64,000 nucleotides of DNA from an uncultured Micrococcaceae bacterium (GTDB lineage: Bacteria; Actinomycetota; Actinomycetes; Actinomycetales; Micrococcaceae). Each line of letters opens with the position of its first letter. Position 1 is the first letter of the stretch. The stretch spans positions 124,001 through 188,000 of the forward strand of contig CANNAD010000001.1 in NCBI GenBank assembly GCA_947502645.1, given 5' to 3'. Shown here piece after piece: positions 30,921-40,242 of the stretch. The notes below the pieces were generated by a model. It was not told the origin of the DNA. It searched no databases and worked only from the letters and a program-made list of their open reading frames with translations. Both the position numbers and the translations under genes were made by a program.

Positions 30921-33596
30921 TCAGACGGGCGTACCCGTCCCGCCATGGGCGTCAGCATCATGCGCCACCGGATCGATACCGAAAAAAAACACATGCGGAG
31001 CTTCGCCAGGCCACACAACGAAGTACTCGCCGGTTTCAACTCGGACACGCGGCTCATCCTCGTCCTCTATGTCCTCAAACACCCCGAGCGCAATCGAAGT
31101 ATCGCCAACCGGCTCGAGGCCCTCCTTCATCTCAGGCTTGCGGCAAGAAATCAAGGTCGTGCGCCGGTCGAAGAGAATTGCCTCTTCATACAGCGAGGAA
31201 GTCTCAAAGTGGCTCACACGGGCGAGCGCCTCTGAGAACGCAGTCGAATACCACTCACCCAAGTCCGTGAGTCCTCCATAGGGCGTCAAGAGAACGTAGT
31301 GCTCCGCCTGGTCTCCGAGCGAATCAATCTGTTCACGGATCGCCAGCGCCGACGGTTCAAGTACTCCCTCCTTAAGAGAACGCAGCATCCCGACGATCTT
31401 GCGTTCCTCGCCGTCGGTGAAGCCGCGCGCGATCATCTGGCCGAGATCTGCCGGGTCGGCGTAGGTTTGGTTAAAGATCCTGTCGACGAGGTAGAGCTTC
31501 GGAACGCGGAAGTTCATCCCGAGGATCGGTCTCGATGCGTCAGCCCCTTCTGCAACCTCACTTGAATGAGAAATCATGTCAGCGAGTCGCTCGCCAGCGT
31601 CGAGGGTCTCCTTCAGCGCGGTCCGCAAGACGTCAATTCGTGTGCCGGACAGCGGCTCGGTGGCCAGACGCGAATCTTCCGCGGTCTTCCATTTGTCGAT
31701 CTCTTCGACCAACGATTTCTTGAGATTAACCTCCTCTGTGGTTGAGCCTCCGTCATGCTCGTCGAGAAGCCTCAGGAGACGCTGGTACTCTGAGGCAGTC
31801 TGCTGATCATTGGCCGGGGGAAGCGGTCCATACGACAATGCGAGAGCGTTCAAAAGGGCCCTGTCAATGTAATGAGATAGCTCGAGCAACTGGGCGTGAA
31901 CAGACCCACTGAGCTCCGTCTCCCACCAGTCCCAGCGGCTGAACGGGGCCTCCCCTCGTTCGGCGAGACCTCGGGCGGCGAGGATCTCAGCCCATGTGCC
32001 ACTGGGCGTCAACAGCGCTCGGAGGTCATCATCGGTTGGGTCTCGATCGTCGCCCTTATCTGCGAGGTAGTCCAACCAGCCCGCCAGAACTAGTTGACCC
32101 GCTCTGACTTGCGCTCTCTGGCCGCCATCTCGGTCGGAATACTCGAACAGACCACCGAGTTCCCCTGCAGCGCGGACGGCAAATTCCGGCTTATGCGCAT
32201 CCAGAGCGAGTTTGACCAGTTCGACCATCGCCCACGTCGCGCGTCTTGAGAGATCCCCACGCTTCTCCGTTGTGGAGTACGCCGCAAGGTTTTGCACGCA
32301 TAGGACGATCCGGCCAGGAATCTGATCGAACTCCGTCCCGCCTTGCCGAAGGACGTCGAGCCAAATTCGGGTGAAGCTGCGGAGGCATTCGTCAACGTAT
32401 TCGGCCGAGCCTGTACGAGGAGCTTCAAGTGTCCTCGTCATAGCTTGGCTAACAAACATACTTGCCGCGCGTGGCGATAGGAGAGCATCCTGTTCAACTT
32501 CTCCGATGCTGCGAAATAGCCAGTCGCGTCGGGTGATGGATGCACGACGAGACGTGTCGACGCCGTCTAGCTGGATCATCCACACACCTCTCACGACGTG
32601 TCCGAGCAATTCGACGGCTCGCTCTGCCGTGGCGTAAGCACCGGATCGAATGTTGGTTCCGACGGCATCTTTCAGACTCGCGATCTCACGTTCTGTCTCT
32701 TCATCGGGCGTGACCACCTCCGGAGCCTCAAACTCGACGCTCGACTGCAGCAGTCGGATGATCCGGCTTCGGCCCAGGCCGTCCAGAGGTTCGTTTGTGA
32801 TAACGCGGAACGCTGTTTCGCCAAGGCGGGTACGATCGCCGGGCTCAACTTCCAGGATGATTTGGGCCGGGGCGTAGTCCTTGAGACTCTCCGCCTTGGT
32901 AGAGCGACCCTCAGTCGCCGGCGGCGCGAGTGCGTCGAGCGCTTGCCTCACAGCTTTCACCCTGATTGCTTTAACTACAGCGCCGACTTGAGGCACTGGC
33001 ACTCGAAGTGTGACGGTCTTAGGCCTAAGGTCAAAATGGGTCCAACCCCATGTGACGAGGCCGTCCAGCTGCTTAGTCGCTTCGGAATACCTATGCGAAA
33101 CCTCTTCGAGACGACTGGACAAGGAGCCAACTAAGGAGGTGCGGACCACTTCGTCGAGCAACGACGGGCGTCCGAAAAGCTTCGTCAATCTGACCGTCGA
33201 TACCACCAATAGGACAACTGTAGGTACAAACCAGACGAGGGCAATGAAGAGGACGCCGAGGCCGCTGGACAACCAAATCGTCTCGATAGCAATGACAGCG
33301 TTTCCGACAAGACCAACGCCGACGAACCGGCCGGCTCCGATGTACTTGAGCACTCGGTCTCGAGAGGCTCCGATCGCGAGCGGAGTCTCGGCAAATAGTT
33401 GCGCGGCTATAGCGAGTCCTGCCAACCCAACTGACAGGAACGTCGTTTGCACCTGCCATAAGATCCCGTCACCTCCGGGTGCGGCCGGCAGGTGCAAGGC
33501 GAGCCACGGGGGATCACCAAGGAGGCGGGTGATCGCAAGCAGTGCCACGCTCACGAATAGCGAGCACCCTAGGAAGGTCCAGCTCCGCCACGTCAC
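30921..33596 (-). CDS. large membrane-anchored protein of unknown family (891 aa)
   Basis: Four hydrophobic segments at about 5-27, 45-69, 87-107 and 110-135 form an N-terminal membrane domain. A soluble part of roughly 740 residues follows, rich in helix (ATKQLDGLVTWGWTHFD, LLRLLDEHDGGSTTEEVNLK) with no P-loop, nuclease or protease motif that could be recognised. The GTG start at 33596 overlaps the TGA of a 41-aa ORF (GTGA), so the two are translationally coupled. The C-terminus has a run of Phe (HVFFFGID) and an acidic stretch (FEDIEDEDEPRV). Location in an island next to ychF suggests an accessory role, possibly defence or competition; that is inference only. Confidence 0.8.
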   Translation of the reverse strand: MTWRSWTFLGCSLFVSVALLAITRLLGDPPWLALHLPAAPGGDGILWQVQTTFLSVGLAGLAIAAQLFAETPLAIGASRDRVLKYIGAGRFVGVGLVGNAVIAIETIWLSSGLGVLFIALVWFVPTVVLLVVSTVRLTKLFGRPSLLDEVVRTSLVGSLSSRLEEVSHRYSEATKQLDGLVTWGWTHFDLRPKTVTLRVPVPQVGAVVKAIRVKAVRQALDALAPPATEGRSTKAESLKDYAPAQIILEVEPGDRTRLGETAFRVITNEPLDGLGRSRIIRLLQSSVEFEAPEVVTPDEETEREIASLKDAVGTNIRSGAYATAERAVELLGHVVRGVWMIQLDGVDTSRRASITRRDWLFRSIGEVEQDALLSPRAASMFVSQAMTRTLEAPRTGSAEYVDECLRSFTRIWLDVLRQGGTEFDQIPGRIVLCVQNLAAYSTTEKRGDLSRRATWAMVELVKLALDAHKPEFAVRAAGELGGLFEYSDRDGGQRAQVRAGQLVLAGWLDYLADKGDDRDPTDDDLRALLTPSGTWAEILAARGLAERGEAPFSRWDWWETELSGSVHAQLLELSHYIDRALLNALALSYGPLPPANDQQTASEYQRLLRLLDEHDGGSTTEEVNLKKSLVEEIDKWKTAEDSRLATEPLSGTRIDVLRTALKETLDAGERLADMISHSSEVAEGADASRPILGMNFRVPKLYLVDRIFNQTYADPADLGQMIARGFTDGEERKIVGMLRSLKEGVLEPSALAIREQIDSLGDQAEHYVLLTPYGGLTDLGEWYSTAFSEALARVSHFETSSLYEEAILFDRRTTLISCRKPEMKEGLEPVGDTSIALGVFEDIEDEDEPRVRVETGEYFVVWPGEAPHVFFFGIDPVAHDADAHGGTGTPV

Positions 33597-33718
33597 CTCG
33601 CCGTGTCCCCCACATCGGCGGCCCTCAATTGCGCCTCAACATGGTGTGCCAAGGCGGGCGCCGTCAGGACGACGTGAGTGCTGCCTAGCCCATCTTCCTG
33701 GTGTTTCCCATGCTTCAT
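33593..33718 (-). CDS. 41-aa ORF coupled to the 891-aa gene
   Basis: This ORF is too short for the supplied track. ATG at 33718 is preceded by GGGAGAAG at a normal ribosome-site distance. The protein (MKHGKHQEDGLGSTHVVLTA, then PALAHHVEAQLRAADVGDTAR) ends in a TGA that shares bases with the GTG of the next gene. It is hydrophilic with four His residues. An in-frame ATG at 33739 would add seven residues, but its GGGAGAA lies too close. It may be a true small partner or a leader whose translation opens the downstream start. Confidence 0.55.
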   Translation of the reverse strand: MKHGKHQEDGLGSTHVVLTAPALAHHVEAQLRAADVGDTAR

Positions 33719-33826
33719 CACTACTTCTCCCAATGTCATTTCTCCCAACTATCCGTACCCGTATCGGAGCGTATGGCGACTCGATGTTCTGTCCCTATGC
33801 CTGCCCTGCTGTCCATCCGTTGGCGG

Positions 33827-35041
33827 TCACAAATAATTTATGTCGAAAGTGACGGAATTTCTGTCGTCGAGATCGGTGCTAGAGCACTCAAAGAAGACGA
33901 CCTTTGTCGCTTCCAAAGGAACGGATGTTAGCCACCCTCGCCGGCGATCACCGGGACCCTGGACGGCAACTGGTGTACACCAGCCCTCGCCCACGTCGTA
34001 TGCAACGCATAGTTGGGAATTTGTTACTACCGCCGAGCCATGAATTTCAAGCTGTTCTCCCACCCTCTGCTCGCCGATGACTTCGATATGGGGTCGCCCG
34101 TCATAGCTAATAGTTGCCGAGCGGTGTTGGGCCCATGGAATCAAATGGCGATAGAAGTCCATGACCGACGATACAAACGCCGGATTGGAGTTGTGTTTCT
34201 CAATACGTGCCTCAAGTAGGGTCTGGCGAACCCCGCCCATCGAACTTCGCGCTGGGTAATAACCAGCATGCTCTTGGCACAGCGCTTGAACAGATTGGGC
34301 ATCGCTCAATGGGTGGGATGCGGTTATCTGCGCCACTCCGTAGCTACCACTAGGAACGAGACGTCCTTTAGCTCGCTCCAGGCTCCGCATCCATCTCGGT
34401 CGTTGCAGTGCCTCCGCCGCCACGATGGCCTGTATCAAGACCGGCTCACAGTTAGCGTCAAGGGCAGCTTGATTCACAAACTCCCAAGTGTCTTCTCCTA
34501 TATCCCTCCGCGCCGCTGCCAATTTCTGTTCGACACTTAGCGCCGGGGAGCGTAAGAGCTGCTGGAAAGCAGTGGCGAGTACCGCGGCAAAGACGGCAGT
34601 CCATACAGCGAAAATGAGTTCATCCGGCTCTGGGATGAAAGCCGCGTACCAGTGATACGTAAAGTAGGACAGGACGACGAGCCCTGCGATCAGAACGAGA
34701 TTAAAGACGTAGTAGAACCACAACACGGGTCCCCTCCCTGCTCCCCCGCGCCGCAATCGCCAAAGGGCGCGACCATCGTTACCCAACGCATATGGGACGC
34801 CCATGCACACCAGTGCGACCAGTGCGTTACCGCCCAGCCGTTCCCCCGTGATGGCCAGCAGGCTACCAACCGCATAAGTCGGGAAGCAGCGGAAAAGCAA
34901 GTACCTCAATGCACTCGATCGAGGAGCACTGTCGAGCGCTGTCCGGACTGACATATAGGACTCTGGCCAATGGGATTGCATGCTTGTGTAAAGGACATGC
35001 AAGAAGCCTGCCCCTAGCAATCCGAGTATTACTGACGTCAT
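33827..35041 (-). CDS. membrane protein with C-terminal lysozyme/transglycosylase-like domain
   Basis: The first 165 residues contain about four or five helices (3-20, 43-62, 66-86, 105-128, 140-162). Residues about 175-290 look like a transglycosylase-type lysozyme fold: VLIQAIVAAEALQRP offers the catalytic Glu and SGSYGVAQITASHPL resembles the G-x-x-Q element of the SLT family. The final 100 residues are beta-rich and unassigned (GEQLEIHGSAVVTNSQL). AAGG 7 nt before the ATG is the ribosome site. It is the first gene of a minus-strand set with the 41-aa and 891-aa genes, 108 bases apart. The lysozyme-like call comes from motif spacing only. Confidence 0.7.
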   Translation of the reverse strand: MTSVILGLLGAGFLHVLYTSMQSHWPESYMSVRTALDSAPRSSALRYLLFRCFPTYAVGSLLAITGERLGGNALVALVCMGVPYALGNDGRALWRLRRGGAGRGPVLWFYYVFNLVLIAGLVVLSYFTYHWYAAFIPEPDELIFAVWTAVFAAVLATAFQQLLRSPALSVEQKLAAARRDIGEDTWEFVNQAALDANCEPVLIQAIVAAEALQRPRWMRSLERAKGRLVPSGSYGVAQITASHPLSDAQSVQALCQEHAGYYPARSSMGGVRQTLLEARIEKHNSNPAFVSSVMDFYRHLIPWAQHRSATISYDGRPHIEVIGEQRVGEQLEIHGSAVVTNSQLCVAYDVGEGWCTPVAVQGPGDRRRGWLTSVPLEATKVVFFECSSTDLDDRNSVTFDINYL

Positions 35042-35312
35042 GGGATTACCTTGAACGGTGAGCGCCCCAAAACAAAATCAACGACTGATCAGCGCCAGGC
35101 CAGACAATTTCTGAGAGGCCACCAGCTCCCTTCCACGCAGACCATACCTTGGCTCGATCGTACAACCGACAACCGTGGACTGGACTTCTGGGCGAAGGCA
35201 ATCGCAGATTCACTTCCACCTATATCCGAGAACTTGTAGCGCCAAAGCCTAGGGCCGCATTAGACGAAGATACATGAGGGTTAATCTCCTTTAGGCCCTC
35301 GAACCTGTTATA
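35042..35312. other. gap between the island genes and the ychF terminator
   Basis: Probably holds the promoter of the minus-strand membrane-protein set. A 62-aa plus-strand frame starting with TTG at 35051 has no ribosome site or family character and is not called. Confidence 0.35.
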
Positions 35313-35354
35313 AGAAATGCCGCCCTCATCGTTTCCGATGAGGGCGGCATTTCT
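35313..35354. terminator. strong terminator of ychF
   Basis: Perfect 19-base arms (AGAAATGCCGCCCTCATCG and complement) around TTTC. On the minus strand the stem is followed by TATAACAGG, and the A/T-rich base of the stem provides a T run, so it fits an intrinsic terminator for ychF. Confidence 0.8.
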
Positions 35355-35373
35355 ACTAATTCAGGCGAAGGGT

Positions 35374-35406
35374 CTACACATTGAAGCGAAATTCAACCAC
35401 ATCGCC
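35374..35406 (-). repeat. 3' end of ychF, reference copy D of the tail-like repeat
   Basis: This is the genuine end of ychF ([10 protein letters not shown] and stop). Copies C and E in the island resemble it at base and codon level. The 3' ends of conserved genes are frequent targets of site-specific integration. Confidence 0.5.
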
Positions 35407-36459
35407 GTCGACCATGACATAGTCCTTGCCTTCAATGCGGACCTTGCCGCGGGACTTGGCCTCGGACATTGATCCGGCGTCCATGAGGTCGTCGAAGGAG
35501 ACTACTTCAGCTTTGATGAAGCCTCGTTGGAAGTCTGAGTGAATGACTCCTGCAGCCTGCGGGGCGGTGTCTCCACGGTGGATGGTCCAGGCCCGCGTTT
35601 CTTTTGGCCCGGCCGTCAGGTAGGTCTGCAGTCCAAGAGTGTGGAAGCCTACCCGCGCCAACTGGTCAAGGCCGGACTCATCCTGTCCGTTCATCTCCAG
35701 CATTTCGCGGGCCTCTTCCTCGTCCAGCTCAACGAGGTCCGACTCAAGCTTCGCGTCAAGGAAAATGCAGTCCGCAGGAGCAACGAGTTTCCGCAGTTCG
35801 TCCTGCTTCTCCGTACTGCCGAGAATTCCCTCGTCAGCGTTGAAAACATAGATGAAAGGCTTCGCCGTCAGGAGACCGAGTTCCTTCAGGTGCTCCATCT
35901 CAAGTTTATCGCTCGTGATCGACGAGAAGATCGTGTCCCCACGTTCCAGAACGGTCAGCGCAGCCTTCAGCGCAGTAAGTTCCGAAGCCTCGCGCTTCTT
36001 GATCTTCACTTCTTTTTCGATGCGTGGGATAGCCTTTTCCACGGTCTGGAGGTCGGCGAGGATCAGTTCGGTGTTGATCGTCTCCATGTCTGAGGCAGGG
36101 TCAACCTTGCCGTCAACGTGAATAACATCAGGGTCATCAAAGACGCGCACTACCTGTGCGATGGCCTCCGCCTCACGGATGTTGGCCAGGAACTGGTTAC
36201 CCAGGCCCTCGCCCTCAGACGCCCCGCGGACGATCCCGGCGATGTCAACGAACGAGACAGTCGCAGGCAATATGCGCTGCGAACCGAAGACCTCAGCCAA
36301 CTTGGCCAGACGCGGATCAGGCAGACTGACGACGCCAACATTCGGTTCAATAGTGGCAAACGGATAGTTTGCCGCCAGAACCTGATTGCGCGTCAGCGCG
36401 TTGAAGAGGGTTGATTTGCCGACGTTGGGCAGTCCGACGATGCCAATAGTAAGAGCCAC
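35374..36459 (-). CDS. ychF: redox-regulated ATPase YchF
   Basis: YchF is a conserved Obg-family P-loop protein that prefers ATP and binds ribosomes. [18 protein letters not shown] is the P-loop, [20 protein letters not shown] holds the G3 region, and [10 protein letters not shown] stands at the G4 position, with NADE in place of NKxD as the family has. A TGS-like C-terminal domain closes at VVEFRFNV. The track start at 36498 is too long; GTG at 36459 gives 361 aa, the standard length. The gene's 3' end borders the accessory island. Confidence 0.96.
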   Translation of the reverse strand: MALTIGIVGLPNVGKSTLFNALTRNQVLAANYPFATIEPNVGVVSLPDPRLAKLAEVFGSQRILPATVSFVDIAGIVRGASEGEGLGNQFLANIREAEAIAQVVRVFDDPDVIHVDGKVDPASDMETINTELILADLQTVEKAIPRIEKEVKIKKREASELTALKAALTVLERGDTIFSSITSDKLEMEHLKELGLLTAKPFIYVFNADEGILGSTEKQDELRKLVAPADCIFLDAKLESDLVELDEEEAREMLEMNGQDESGLDQLARVGFHTLGLQTYLTAGPKETRAWTIHRGDTAPQAAGVIHSDFQRGFIKAEVVSFDDLMDAGSMSEAKSRGKVRIEGKDYVMVDGDVVEFRFNV

Positions 36460-36521
36460 GGTCCACCATCCTACCGGGGACCAAGTCCAAAATGTCACCG
36501 ACGCATGTCAGGCTAGCCACC

Positions 36522-37721
36522 ATGAACGCATTTACAGTTGTCCTGGCAATCCTGACCTGTCTCGCCGGTGCTGCCCTCGGCTTCGCCGTCGCCGCCTGGA
36601 TGGCCAGCCGGCGCATCCGCCCACTGGAATCAGAAGCGGACGACGCCGTCGCCCGCCTTTCCGAGGTACGCCAACAACTCGCGGCGGCAGAGGCCGAAAA
36701 CCGTCTACTCAAAGAGCACAACCACAGGCTGACGCGGCAGGGTGACGAGTCCGGTTCAGTGCTCAGAGCATTGGCACCTGTTGCGGAGAAACTGGGGCAC
36801 GTACAGCAGCAGGTATCCGTGCTGGAACGTGACCGCGTGGAACAGTTCGGTCATCTGACGGAAGCTCTCCGGCTGTCACGACACACGGATGAGCAGCTGC
36901 TGACCACTACGCAGTCCCTGTCAGCGGCGCTGCGCAACAACGCGGTTCGTGGCACGTGGGGTGAAGCCCAGCTACGTCGCGTGGTGGAGTCGGCCGGCAT
37001 GCTCAACAGCGTGGACTTCTCTGAGCAGGTCACCCTGACCGAACACGACGGCGGGCGGCCGGACATGGTGATAAATCTTCCCGGGTCCAAGTGCATGGTC
37101 CTGGACGCGAAGGTGCCTCTTTCGGCCTATCTCCGAGCGGAAGAAGCAGCGGCGAACGGCACGGACAAGGGAGTGCGGGAACAAGCCGAGCTCCTCAAGG
37201 AACACGCCAAAGCTGTCCGGGCTCACATCGATGCGCTGGCAGCACGCAGGTATTGGGAAGGTGCGCCCAACTCCCCAGAACTGGTGGTCTGCTTCATCCC
37301 CGCGGAGTCGTTCCTTTCGGCTGCGCTCCAGGCCGACTCCGGGCTCCTTGACTACGCGTTCACCAAGAACGTGGCTTTGGCCTCACCAGTAACATTGCTC
37401 GCCGTACTGAAAGCAGTAGCTTTCAGCTGGCGCCAGGACGTCCTTACAGAAAATGCGAAGGAGCTGTTTGACCTCTCCACCCAGCTGTACAACCGGTTGG
37501 GAACCATGGGAGAGCACGTCTCCAAGCTCGGCAACTCCCTCAAATCCTCGGTGGAGAAGTACAACGCGTTCGTGGGAACGCTCGAGTCTCGGGTACTGCC
37601 GACAGCAAGGAAAATCAATGAACTCGATCCCACCGGATTGCGGGAGAGCCGGGCACCAGCCGCCCTCGACACCACTCCCCGGTTACTGGGGTCCCCCGAA
37701 CTGATCGACGGCGTTTCGTAG
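36522..37721 (+). CDS. rmuC: DNA recombination protein RmuC
   Basis: RmuC proteins are membrane-tethered, with a coiled coil and a nuclease-like domain, and limit inversions at short repeats. A hydrophobic anchor at about 5-25 (VLAILTCLAGAALGFAVAAW) is followed by a coiled coil to about residue 130. The conserved core follows: RGTWGEAQLRRVVESAGML, RPDMVINLPGSKCMVLDAKVP (PD-(D/E)xK-like) and ELVVCFIPAESFLSAAL. The ATG at 36522 (MNAFTVV) is preferred over the track's 36492. Divergent from ychF. Confidence 0.94.
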   Translation: MNAFTVVLAILTCLAGAALGFAVAAWMASRRIRPLESEADDAVARLSEVRQQLAAAEAENRLLKEHNHRLTRQGDESGSVLRALAPVAEKLGHVQQQVSVLERDRVEQFGHLTEALRLSRHTDEQLLTTTQSLSAALRNNAVRGTWGEAQLRRVVESAGMLNSVDFSEQVTLTEHDGGRPDMVINLPGSKCMVLDAKVPLSAYLRAEEAAANGTDKGVREQAELLKEHAKAVRAHIDALAARRYWEGAPNSPELVVCFIPAESFLSAALQADSGLLDYAFTKNVALASPVTLLAVLKAVAFSWRQDVLTENAKELFDLSTQLYNRLGTMGEHVSKLGNSLKSSVEKYNAFVGTLESRVLPTARKINELDPTGLRESRAPAALDTTPRLLGSPELIDGVS

Positions 37722-37730
37722 ATGCGTAGG

Positions 37731-38579
37731 TCAGGCGCGATCAGTCCGACGACGGTCAAACCGACGGCCCACCATGCTCCGAATCACGCTCCCGAGGACG
37801 AAGACCACGGCTCCGGCACCCATCAGGTAAACCGTCCACAAGGAGAATTCGTCCGCCCCGCGAGCAAGCAGGGAATCCCGGAACAGGCGCCCAACCTCAG
37901 AGCCGCCGCCCTGTTGGGGAACCACGTCACGGTAGTTCTCCGTCAAATACCAGAGGAGCGCACCCGAAAGTGCCACGCCCAGACCCATCAGGGCCAACGT
38001 CGTCGAACGGACCTTCGCCACCAACAACGCGATAACCGCCGCCACACCGGCCACCACCGCGATGGGCAGCCACACGGATGCCACACGCTGCATCTGGTTC
38101 ACGAGTTGCCGCTCATTGCCGCTACCGACCTCCACGGGAACTGAGCCAGGAGCTTCAACATTGAACCCGGTCGATTCCGAAAAACTGCTGACTGCCAGGG
38201 CGACGATCGGAGCGATTTCCAGGGACAGCCCCTCGCCACCAGTTTGCTGCCCGGTGAAGATCAGCTCATGGGAGCGGTGCAGTGACTCATTCCAGGCGTC
38301 CTCGTAGCCGGGAAGGGTCGCCACAGACTGGACCGTCTCCGCGATCACCGGTTTCACCAGCGCGTTGAGCTCAGCGGGCAGACCGGTCTGCGTGCTCAGG
38401 TGCTCCCCCAGCGCATCAGCCAGTGACGACTGAAATTCCTCATCCCCACCCAACGGTCCGGCGAGTTCGACGAAACCCTGCTCGGAGACCACCTGCTGAT
38501 CCATCCAGGCCGCAGACACCGCGACGGGCGTCAGCACGATGGCGACAATAGCGAATAGCGCCGAAAACAAGGTTCGCAT
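37731..38579 (-). CDS. membrane protein with two outer and two inner helices, unknown function
   Basis: The true gene is the last 282 residues of the long frame 37731-39251; the rest is antisense to xseA. The ATG at 38579 has AAGG at a good distance. The N-terminal helix (LFSALFAIVAIVLTPVAVSAAW) is followed by an outside domain of about 140 residues (VSEQGFVELAGPLGGDEEFQ, LIFTGQQTGGEG), two or three helices at about 165-225, and a last one at about 245-270 before a basic end (RRFDRRRTDRA). The layout is that of actinobacterial membrane proteins of unknown role. Confidence 0.75.
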   Translation of the reverse strand: MRTLFSALFAIVAIVLTPVAVSAAWMDQQVVSEQGFVELAGPLGGDEEFQSSLADALGEHLSTQTGLPAELNALVKPVIAETVQSVATLPGYEDAWNESLHRSHELIFTGQQTGGEGLSLEIAPIVALAVSSFSESTGFNVEAPGSVPVEVGSGNERQLVNQMQRVASVWLPIAVVAGVAAVIALLVAKVRSTTLALMGLGVALSGALLWYLTENYRDVVPQQGGGSEVGRLFRDSLLARGADEFSLWTVYLMGAGAVVFVLGSVIRSMVGRRFDRRRTDRA

Positions 38580-38700
38580 GAGCATCCTTAGCGTTGACTT
38601 CTCCTGCACAGTACACGCTAGCGGTGGGCGTATTGGGGGTGGAAGCTGATAGACATAAACCTGACAACGAATTCCCACGGACACCAGGTGAAAAATCAGC

Positions 38701-39966
38701 ATGGATCCATCAGAAACATCGCCTCCGTCGAGTGCTGCAGAGACGACCCCGCCAGTTCTGGCAGCAACTGCAGCCGAGACAACAGCGGAAAACCCCTGGC
38801 CGCTGCACCTGCTCTCCGAGAAATTGAAAGCGCACATTGATCGGGCTCCAGCGGCGTGGATCGAGGGGCAGATCATTGAATACAACCGCCGCGCCAACGT
38901 CAGCTTCATCACTCTGCGGGATACTGACGCGGAAGTATCGCTACCCCTGACCGTGTGGCGGACCGTCCTCGACCGGCTGGACGCACCTCTGGAACAGGGC
39001 AATCGTGTTGTCGCGCATCTCAAAGCCGACTTCTGGACGAAGACCGGCCGTCTCTCCATGCAGACAAGAGACATCCGTCCCGTCGGATTGGGGGACCTTT
39101 TGGCACGCCTCGAACGGCTCAGGCAGGCACTGACCGCGGAGGGGCTCTTCGCCGCCCACAGAAAACGTCCCCTTCCGCTGCTCCCCCAACGAATCGGTCT
39201 GATCACCGGACGCGGCTCGGACGCCATGAAGGATGTGCTCCGCAACGCCACCCTGCGGTGGCCCTCAGTGGAGTTCGAGGTCCGGGAGGTAGCTGTTCAG
39301 GGCGTCCATGCAGTGCGTCAGGTCATGGGTGCCCTTCAGGAACTGGACGGCCACCCGGAGGTGGACGTCATCATCATCGCCCGCGGTGGCGGGTCCATGG
39401 AGGATCTGCTGCCCTTCAGCAACGAAGACCTCATCCGAGCAGTTTCAGCGGCGACAACACCAGTCGTCAGCGCAATCGGGCATGAAGCAGACCACCCACT
39501 GCTCGACGACGTCGCTGACCTTCGCGCGTCCACCCCCACGGACGCAGCCAAACGGACTGTGCCTGACGTAGCTGAGGAGCTCCAACGGGTCCGCCAGGCC
39601 AGAGAGCAGCTGGACCGCTGCATCGACCGCCTGCTCCTTCGGGAAAATGAGCGTCTCACGGCAGTGCGCAGCCGGCCCGCACTCGCCAACCCTGAAGGCC
39701 TGATCCAGGTGCGCGGCGAAGACGTCAGCCGGTTGTCAGACCGCGCACACCACTCGATGAGGGCAGCGGTCACCCGTGATCTGGACCGGATCCAGCACCT
39801 CAGAACGCAGGTGAGATCCCTCTCCCCTCAGAACACGCTGGACCGCGGATACGCCGTCGTGCAGTTGGAGGACGGCAGCGTTGTGCGTTCCCCCGAGGAA
39901 GTGAGCCCGGCCTCACCACTCCGGATCAGGGTGGCTCAGGGAGAGCTGCAGGCAACATCATCATGA
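38701..39966 (+). CDS. xseA: exodeoxyribonuclease VII large subunit
   Basis: XseA is the catalytic subunit of a nuclease that degrades single-stranded DNA from both ends. An N-terminal OB-fold domain (AAWIEGQIIEYNRRANVSFITL) is followed by the core with ERLRQALTAEGLFAAHRKRPLP, RIGLITGRGSDAMKDVLRNA and DVIIIARGGGSMEDLLPFSNE, then HEADHPLLDDVADLRASTPT. The C-terminus keeps RGYAVVQLEDGSVVRS. Its length of 421 aa is normal. The stop overlaps the start of xseB by 4 bases. Confidence 0.96.
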   Translation: MDPSETSPPSSAAETTPPVLAATAAETTAENPWPLHLLSEKLKAHIDRAPAAWIEGQIIEYNRRANVSFITLRDTDAEVSLPLTVWRTVLDRLDAPLEQGNRVVAHLKADFWTKTGRLSMQTRDIRPVGLGDLLARLERLRQALTAEGLFAAHRKRPLPLLPQRIGLITGRGSDAMKDVLRNATLRWPSVEFEVREVAVQGVHAVRQVMGALQELDGHPEVDVIIIARGGGSMEDLLPFSNEDLIRAVSAATTPVVSAIGHEADHPLLDDVADLRASTPTDAAKRTVPDVAEELQRVRQAREQLDRCIDRLLLRENERLTAVRSRPALANPEGLIQVRGEDVSRLSDRAHHSMRAAVTRDLDRIQHLRTQVRSLSPQNTLDRGYAVVQLEDGSVVRSPEEVSPASPLRIRVAQGELQATSS

Positions 39967-40238
39967 CAACAAACCATTCACCAGCCACGGGAGAAACCAT
40001 GAACGAGACACCATCCACGCCGGACACCTCCAACCCGGATGTTGCTGCCATGTCCTACGAGCAGGCCCGCGAAGAACTCGTGGCCGTCGTCGGGAAGCTC
40101 GAGACCGGCGGTGCGAGCCTGGAAGATTCACTCTCCCTGTGGGAGCGCGGGGAAGCCCTGGCGGCACGCTGCGAGTCGTGGCTAGAGGGAGCCCGGGAAC
40201 GGCTCGATGCGGCGCGTGCCCGGAAAGACAGCGAATAA
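39963..40238 (+). CDS. xseB: exodeoxyribonuclease VII small subunit
   Basis: XseB is a small helical protein that binds several copies to XseA. The core MSYEQAREELVAVVGKLETG and SLEDSLSLWERGEALAARCE is typical. The 91-aa frame starts at the ATGA overlap with xseA; a second ATG at 39999 (MNETPSTP) is an alternative. The first 30 residues are disordered-looking. It ends 4 bases before the stop of the convergent aminotransferase. Confidence 0.94.
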   Translation: MTTNHSPATGETMNETPSTPDTSNPDVAAMSYEQAREELVAVVGKLETGGASLEDSLSLWERGEALAARCESWLEGARERLDAARARKDSE

Positions 40239-40242
40239 CCCG

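Noticed and set aside
30683-31057. Frames on both strands between repeat copy C and the 891-aa gene
   Set aside because: Short, with no credible starts or motifs; treated as decayed sequence.
35051-35239. 62-aa plus-strand frame before ychF
   Set aside because: TTG start, no ribosome site, no family character.
27318-35373. Prophage or complete conjugative element
   Set aside because: No integrase, portal, terminase, relaxase or replication gene was recognised.
38579-39251. N-terminal 224 residues of the frame 37731-39251
   Set aside because: Antisense to xseA; the real gene starts at 38579.
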